The position numbers and the translations under genes were made by a program. DNA of 64,000 nucleotides, from positions 248,001 through 312,000 of the forward strand of contig NZ_JAHQZS010000004.1 in the NCBI RefSeq assembly GCF_019061145.1. Reading direction: 5' to 3'. A model generated the notes under the pieces. It was given only the letters and a program-made list of their open reading frames with translations, was not told the DNA's origin and did no database searches. This DNA is from Anianabacter salinae. Lineage in GTDB: Bacteria > Pseudomonadota > Alphaproteobacteria > Rhodobacterales > Rhodobacteraceae. Positions 60,762 to 64,000 of this stretch are shown here, piece by piece (positions within the stretch are counted from its first letter, which is position 1; each line of letters opens with the position of its first letter).

Positions 60762-61381
60762 GGCGCGGCCTCCGAGTCCGTCAGCAGTCCTTCGGACACC
60801 AGACGCGCGGCCCATCCTTCGGGCGCCTCAAACAGGTGCCCGTTCCAGCCGCGCGCCTCGGCGGCGACGATGTTCTCGGGGCGGTCATCGGCGAAGAGCA
60901 GCGTCTCGGGGGCAAGGCCGGTTGCATCCTCGACGGCGCGGTAGATGGCGGGATCGGGCTTGATAAGCCGCAGATCGCCCGAGATGAAGCGGCGGTCGAA
61001 CTCGGTCAGGAACGGGTATTCGGCATCCGCCATCTTCAGCGTCGCAACGCCGAAGTTCGACAGCGCAAAGACCGGCACGCCTTTGGAGCGCAACGCCCGC
61101 AGCAGCGCCACGGAATGCGGAATGACCGGCCCCAGCATCTCGATCCAGTGCGCTTCCCACAACATGATCTCGTCGTGCCAGTTCGGGTGCGCGGCGGCGC
61201 TTTGCCGGATGCGGGTCGAGAAATCGTGGCCCCGGTCGATGTCGAGGTTCATCTCGCGCACGTCCGTCCCGGCGAACAGCCCGGCGCGGCGATCCGGCCC
61301 GATCAGGCGGTCGTAGACCGGCTCGGGGTCCCATCCGATCAGCACGTTGCCGATATCGAAGACGACGGCGTTGATCGTCAT
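60758..61381 (-). CDS. HAD-superfamily hydrolase
   Basis: A 207-aa phosphatase-type HAD protein. The nucleophile motif is VVFDIGNVLIGWDP (the first Asp), with VFALSNFG as motif II, DLRLIKPDPAIYRAVED with the motif III Lys, and LFADDRPENIVAAEA as motif IV. The FDIGNVL form marks the YihX-like group of small-molecule phosphatases. Substrate unknown. It leads the HAD-OCD-hydrolase operon. Confidence 0.93.
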   Translation of the reverse strand: MTINAVVFDIGNVLIGWDPEPVYDRLIGPDRRAGLFAGTDVREMNLDIDRGHDFSTRIRQSAAAHPNWHDEIMLWEAHWIEMLGPVIPHSVALLRALRSKGVPVFALSNFGVATLKMADAEYPFLTEFDRRFISGDLRLIKPDPAIYRAVEDATGLAPETLLFADDRPENIVAAEARGWNGHLFEAPEGWAARLVSEGLLTDSEAAP

Positions 61382-61449
61382 GGTTGTATTCCTTTGGCCC
61401 GGGGTCTGGTATCGTTCGCGGCAGCCGCGACGTCTGCCCGGGGGAAGAC

Positions 61450-62037
61450 ATGAAGGACCGGAACGCACAGGACAAGAGCAACGGGTTCTATACCCGCGAC
61501 CTGCCCGCCATCGCCTGCCTTGGCGCGGTGATCCTTCTGGTGCTGCACCTTGGATCGGACACGATCAAGGTGGACGGCCCCGCGCTGGGCCTGTTCGGCT
61601 TTGCCATCGGCATCTGGTTCCTGCCGATCATCAAGAAGTTCAAGCTGGGCGACACCGAGATCGAGTTGTGGGACCGGCTGGAGAAGATCGAGGACGACCA
61701 GAAGAAGGTTGTCGATGCCCTGTCAGATCCGCGCGAGGCGGGGTTTGTCGTCAGGGGCTTCGCCAGAAACGCCACAGACACCGAAACGCGGGACGTGGCG
61801 CTGTTGCGGGCGCTCGGAAATCCCGGCGCTCCCTTGCGTCCTGCGCACGCGGCGGCTGGCGATGTGTCCGGCACCCACCAGATGGACGAGCGCGAGGCGA
61901 CCGCGCGCCTTTCGCGGCTGACGACGCAGGGGCTGGCGATCCGGCTGCATGGGTCCAAGGGCCCGGTCTGGGGCCTGACGCCCGAAGGCCGCGCCATGAT
62001 CGCGGGCGGTCAGCCCTTGGAAGAGAACAGCCGGTAA
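61450..62037 (+). CDS. Membrane-anchored protein with C-terminal winged-helix-like end, unknown function
   Basis: A 195-aa protein with two membrane segments (LPAIACLGAVILLVLHLG, then LGLFGFAIGIWFLPII). A charged coiled-coil-like stretch follows (DTEIELWDRLEKIEDDQKK), with a C-terminal region (REATARLSRLTTQGLAIRLH, LTPEGRAMIAGG) that resembles a winged-helix reader. GGGGAAGAC precedes the ATG at 61450. The 3' end overlaps the convergent SDR gene by 28 bases. I do not recognise the family. A membrane-bound sensor is possible. Confidence 0.78.
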   Translation: MKDRNAQDKSNGFYTRDLPAIACLGAVILLVLHLGSDTIKVDGPALGLFGFAIGIWFLPIIKKFKLGDTEIELWDRLEKIEDDQKKVVDALSDPREAGFVVRGFARNATDTETRDVALLRALGNPGAPLRPAHAAAGDVSGTHQMDEREATARLSRLTTQGLAIRLHGSKGPVWGLTPEGRAMIAGGQPLEENSR

Positions 62038-62750
62038 TACGCCCAGTCGGGCAGGAACTGGCTGGCGCGGAACATCGTGGACATCGCCCAGGGAAAGCCC
62101 TTCTTGAAGCGGTCGGTGCCCATGTGCTCGAAAATCTCGCGGGCGCCGTCCTCGGGCTCCATTATCATCGGCATCTTGAAATCGTTCTTCTCGGTCAGCC
62201 GCGTCTTGATGAAGCCCGGGTTCACGACCTGCACGCGCACGCCGGTGCCCTTGAGGTCGGCATGGAGCGATTCCGCCATGTACATCACCGCAGCCTTGGA
62301 CATCCCGTAGGCCGTCGCGCCCGGCAGCCCGCGAAAGCCCGACAGCGACCCCGGCAGGACGATATGCCCACGCCCGCGCTTGAGCATGTCCGGCAGCACG
62401 GCACCGACTGCGCGGATCGCGCCGCCAGCGTTGACGTCCAGCATCGTGAGGTTCTTGCCGGTGTCCCAGTCGGACGCACCGAGCGGCCAGTAGACGCCCG
62501 CCATCAGGACCATGCCGTCGATCTCGCCGATGTCACGCGCCGCGGCCTCGACCGCCTCCTGGTCGGCGGCATCGACGGTCACATAACTGGCGCGGCCCGG
62601 CAATTCATCCACCAGTGCCTTGAGATCATCCTCGCTGCGGGCGCTGACGATCAATTCGCACCCGGCCCGGCTCATCTGGTGGGCGAGGGCCCGGCCCAGA
62701 CCGGCGGATGCGCCGATCAGCCAGTAACGCTGTGTGCTCCAGTCGATCAC
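62010..62750 (-). CDS. Short-chain dehydrogenase/reductase
   Basis: A 246-aa SDR. The cofactor-binding LIGASAGLGRALAHQM is at the N-terminus, and the catalytic Tyr-X3-Lys is in ATAYGMSKAAVMYMAE with the Ser in VLPGSLSGF. The NAG is replaced by LMAGVY. Substrate unknown. The start overlaps the DUF3833 stop by four bases. It forms a run with DUF3833 and an MFS gene (see findings). Confidence 0.93.
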   Translation of the reverse strand: MIDWSTQRYWLIGASAGLGRALAHQMSRAGCELIVSARSEDDLKALVDELPGRASYVTVDAADQEAVEAAARDIGEIDGMVLMAGVYWPLGASDWDTGKNLTMLDVNAGGAIRAVGAVLPDMLKRGRGHIVLPGSLSGFRGLPGATAYGMSKAAVMYMAESLHADLKGTGVRVQVVNPGFIKTRLTEKNDFKMPMIMEPEDGAREIFEHMGTDRFKKGFPWAMSTMFRASQFLPDWAYYRLFSSKG

Positions 62751-63310
62751 GATACCTCCTTCGGCCGCATCGTGGCGACCAGTTCAACGACGGTGATGCC
62801 ATACTTGCGAAACTGGCTTCGGTTCACGATCGTTCCGCCTTCGACCAGATACATCCAGTCGACGGCGTCCAGTTCGTGCCCGCCCGCATCCTTCGGCAGC
62901 TTGAGACGGTATTTCAGGCGCACGCCCGGCCCCATCTGCTGCCCCGTGCCGGTGCCGACTACATCGGGGGCCGTGGCCTTGAGCGATCCGTCCTCGGCGA
63001 CCTCTATGGTCCAGTTGCGGTGCTGGGTCGCGCCGCTGTCATAGCGGAACTCCTCGACCATGGTGCCGACGTTGCCGTCCCAGGTCACGTCCATGTCGGC
63101 GACAAAGCGCGAGGCGACACGGCCGGTCGGGCCAAAGATCACGCCCTCGCAAAGGAAGGCGCCGTTCAGGTGTTTGCGCAGATCGAAGCCGGGCGCGAGG
63201 TTGCGCATCTCTTCGGGGCGCTGCGCGCGGAAGGTCAGGAAACGCGATCGCAGCCAGACCGCGAGAAGGGTCAGGGCCACGCCGGTCAGCAGGTAGATCA
63301 GGCCTTCCAT
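62747..63310 (-). CDS. DUF3833 family protein
   Basis: A 187-aa protein with an N-terminal membrane anchor (MEGLIYLLTGVALTLLAVWL) and a beta-rich domain matching DUF3833 (FDLRKHLNGAFLCEGVIFGPTGR, FRYDSGATQHRNWTIEV, MYLVEGGTIVNRSQFRKYG). The fold resembles lipid-binding barrels (inference). Function unknown. It lies 3 bp after the MFS gene stop and overlaps the SDR gene. Confidence 0.88.
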   Translation of the reverse strand: MEGLIYLLTGVALTLLAVWLRSRFLTFRAQRPEEMRNLAPGFDLRKHLNGAFLCEGVIFGPTGRVASRFVADMDVTWDGNVGTMVEEFRYDSGATQHRNWTIEVAEDGSLKATAPDVVGTGTGQQMGPGVRLKYRLKLPKDAGGHELDAVDWMYLVEGGTIVNRSQFRKYGITVVELVATMRPKEVS

Positions 63311-63313
63311 GGT

Positions 63314-64000
63314 TCAGCCTTCCTCCACATCGGTTGCATACAGAAGCCAGATCGCGGCGAGTTTCAGCGCGCAGGGCACAACCGCGTAAAGGATCGTCAG
63401 GGTCGCCAGCGCCTCGGCATCGTTCTGGCCACCCGACCGGAACCCCGCCGCCTGAAGGATCGGCAAGAGCGACACCGCCGCAATCGCCAGCGTCGCCTTG
63501 GACGCGAAGGACCACAGGCCGAACCCCTGCGCGCCGCTGGGCGACACCTGCGCCATACGGCGGGCAAAGAGCGCGGGCAGAAGCGTCAGGTCGGCGCCGA
63601 CCGCCGCGCCCGACACGATGCAGACGGCGGCGAATATGGCGGTGTCGCCGCTGCCCAGAAATGCCGCGACGGCGAAGCTGGCGATGGCCAGCGCCATGGC
63701 GGACAGAAGCACCGGCTTGGCACCGTGCTGGGCCGCAAGCCGCGACCACAGCGGCGCGGAAACCGCGGCGGACAGGAAAAACAGCAGCAGAAGCGGCCCC
63801 TCGAAGCCCGGCGCATCCAGACGGCTTTCCACGAAGAACAGGAACAGGGTCGAGGTGATGGCCAGCGGCGTGGCGTTCACCAGCGCGACCAGCAGAAGCC
63901 GCCGCGCCAGCCGGTCGCCCAGCACCTCGGCGATGCGCGGCGGCGCGCCGGTGGCGACTGCCCGCCATTCGGGTCGCATCAGCGCGGCGGCGACCAGCGC
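63314..64000 (-). CDS. MFS/GPH-type transporter, C-terminal part (start outside the window)
   Basis: The last ~228 codons of a membrane protein; the N-terminus lies beyond base 64000. At least six hydrophobic segments are visible, with PLLLLFFLSAAVSAPLWSRLAAQHGAK as a motif A-like loop and SPSGAQGFGLWSFASKATLAI typical of the glycoside-pentoside-hexuronide:cation symporter family. Substrate unknown. Position next to DUF3833 and SDR recalls the Rhodobacter singlet-oxygen stress cluster. Confidence 0.85.
   Translation of the reverse strand, partial: ALVAAALMRPEWRAVATGAPPRIAEVLGDRLARRLLLVALVNATPLAITSTLFLFFVESRLDAPGFEGPLLLLFFLSAAVSAPLWSRLAAQHGAKPVLLSAMALAIASFAVAAFLGSGDTAIFAAVCIVSGAAVGADLTLLPALFARRMAQVSPSGAQGFGLWSFASKATLAIAAVSLLPILQAAGFRSGGQNDAEALATLTILYAVVPCALKLAAIWLLYATDVEEG

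Noticed and set aside
61347-63044. 565-codon plus-strand open frame
   Set aside because: Shadow over the 195-aa membrane protein and the SDR and DUF3833 genes.
1-64000. CRISPR arrays, rRNA, prophage or insertion sequences
   Set aside because: No regularly spaced repeats, transposase or integrase motifs, or rRNA-like stretches were seen in the window.

Overview
This window is a GC-rich, gene-dense chromosomal segment of an alphaproteobacterium. Protein content and gene order point to the Rhodobacterales/Roseobacter group: folK-rpoZ-rsh-DUF2062-pdxJ followed by acpS-lepB-rnc-era-DUF1491, then cinA-like/sfsA/map, dapA/smpB and ilvD. Many genes overlap by ATGA, GTGA or TTGA. Small families of Rhodobacteraceae-type intergenic palindromes recur. 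I see no rRNA, tRNA, CRISPR array, transposase or integrase. The species cannot be named from this sequence.

Layout. 1-5.1 kb: a partial acyl-CoA dehydrogenase, a TsaC/Sua5 tRNA-modification gene, then a minus-strand run (acpS, lepB, rnc, era, DUF1491). 5.4-10.4 kb: a small secreted protein with its own terminator, then a minus-strand run read folK, rpoZ, rsh, DUF2062, pdxJ. 10.6-12.7 kb: NYN protein, YqaA-like membrane protein, ispH. 13.0-14.9 kb: a lower-GC type II restriction-modification pair, a C5-cytosine methyltransferase overlapping by one base an NgoMIV-family endonuclease, predicted to recognise GCCGGC. 14.9-19.2 kb: DUF3429, a methyltransferase, rnhA, and a divergent pair that looks like the two halves of MnmC (FAD oxidoreductase and MnmD). 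19.3-27.5 kb: rsmD, a ferredoxin-reductase-like flavoprotein, a Prx5 peroxiredoxin, PCD, GNAT, GDPD, RidA, mlaA-mlaC and a LysR regulator.

27.5-28.9 kb: a low-GC gene for a membrane-anchored coiled-coil DUF4041/GIY-YIG protein. 28.9-35.0 kb: a tight operon (cinA-like, GNAT, AhpD-like, OmpA), then sfsA and map separated by two related secreted proteins. 35.0-40.6 kb: a small membrane protein, lytic transglycosylase, dapA, an accessory stretch (a 262-aa winged-helix-like protein, GCGTTA inverted repeats, and a 28-codon ORF with a sequestered ribosome site and a strong terminator), then smpB. 41-46.3 kb: sulfur and nitrogen genes: sseA and an aminotransferase, a Blh persulfide hydrolase and rhodanese behind a SqrR/BigR-type operator, and glnK-amtB. 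46.6-57.6 kb: a class A PBP, Rhodobacterales orphan proteins, ilvD, a CPBP protease, accD-folC, thpR and zapE. 57.7-64 kb: an MFS transporter, an overlapping hydrolase/ornithine cyclodeaminase/HAD operon, a membrane-anchored winged-helix-like protein, and an SDR-DUF3833-MFS run leaving the window.

Most of the window is housekeeping. The parts that look acquired or regulated in unusual ways are the NgoMIV-type RM unit, the DUF4041-GIY-YIG gene, the dapA-smpB interval with its small ORF, and the persulfide operon with its matching operator.
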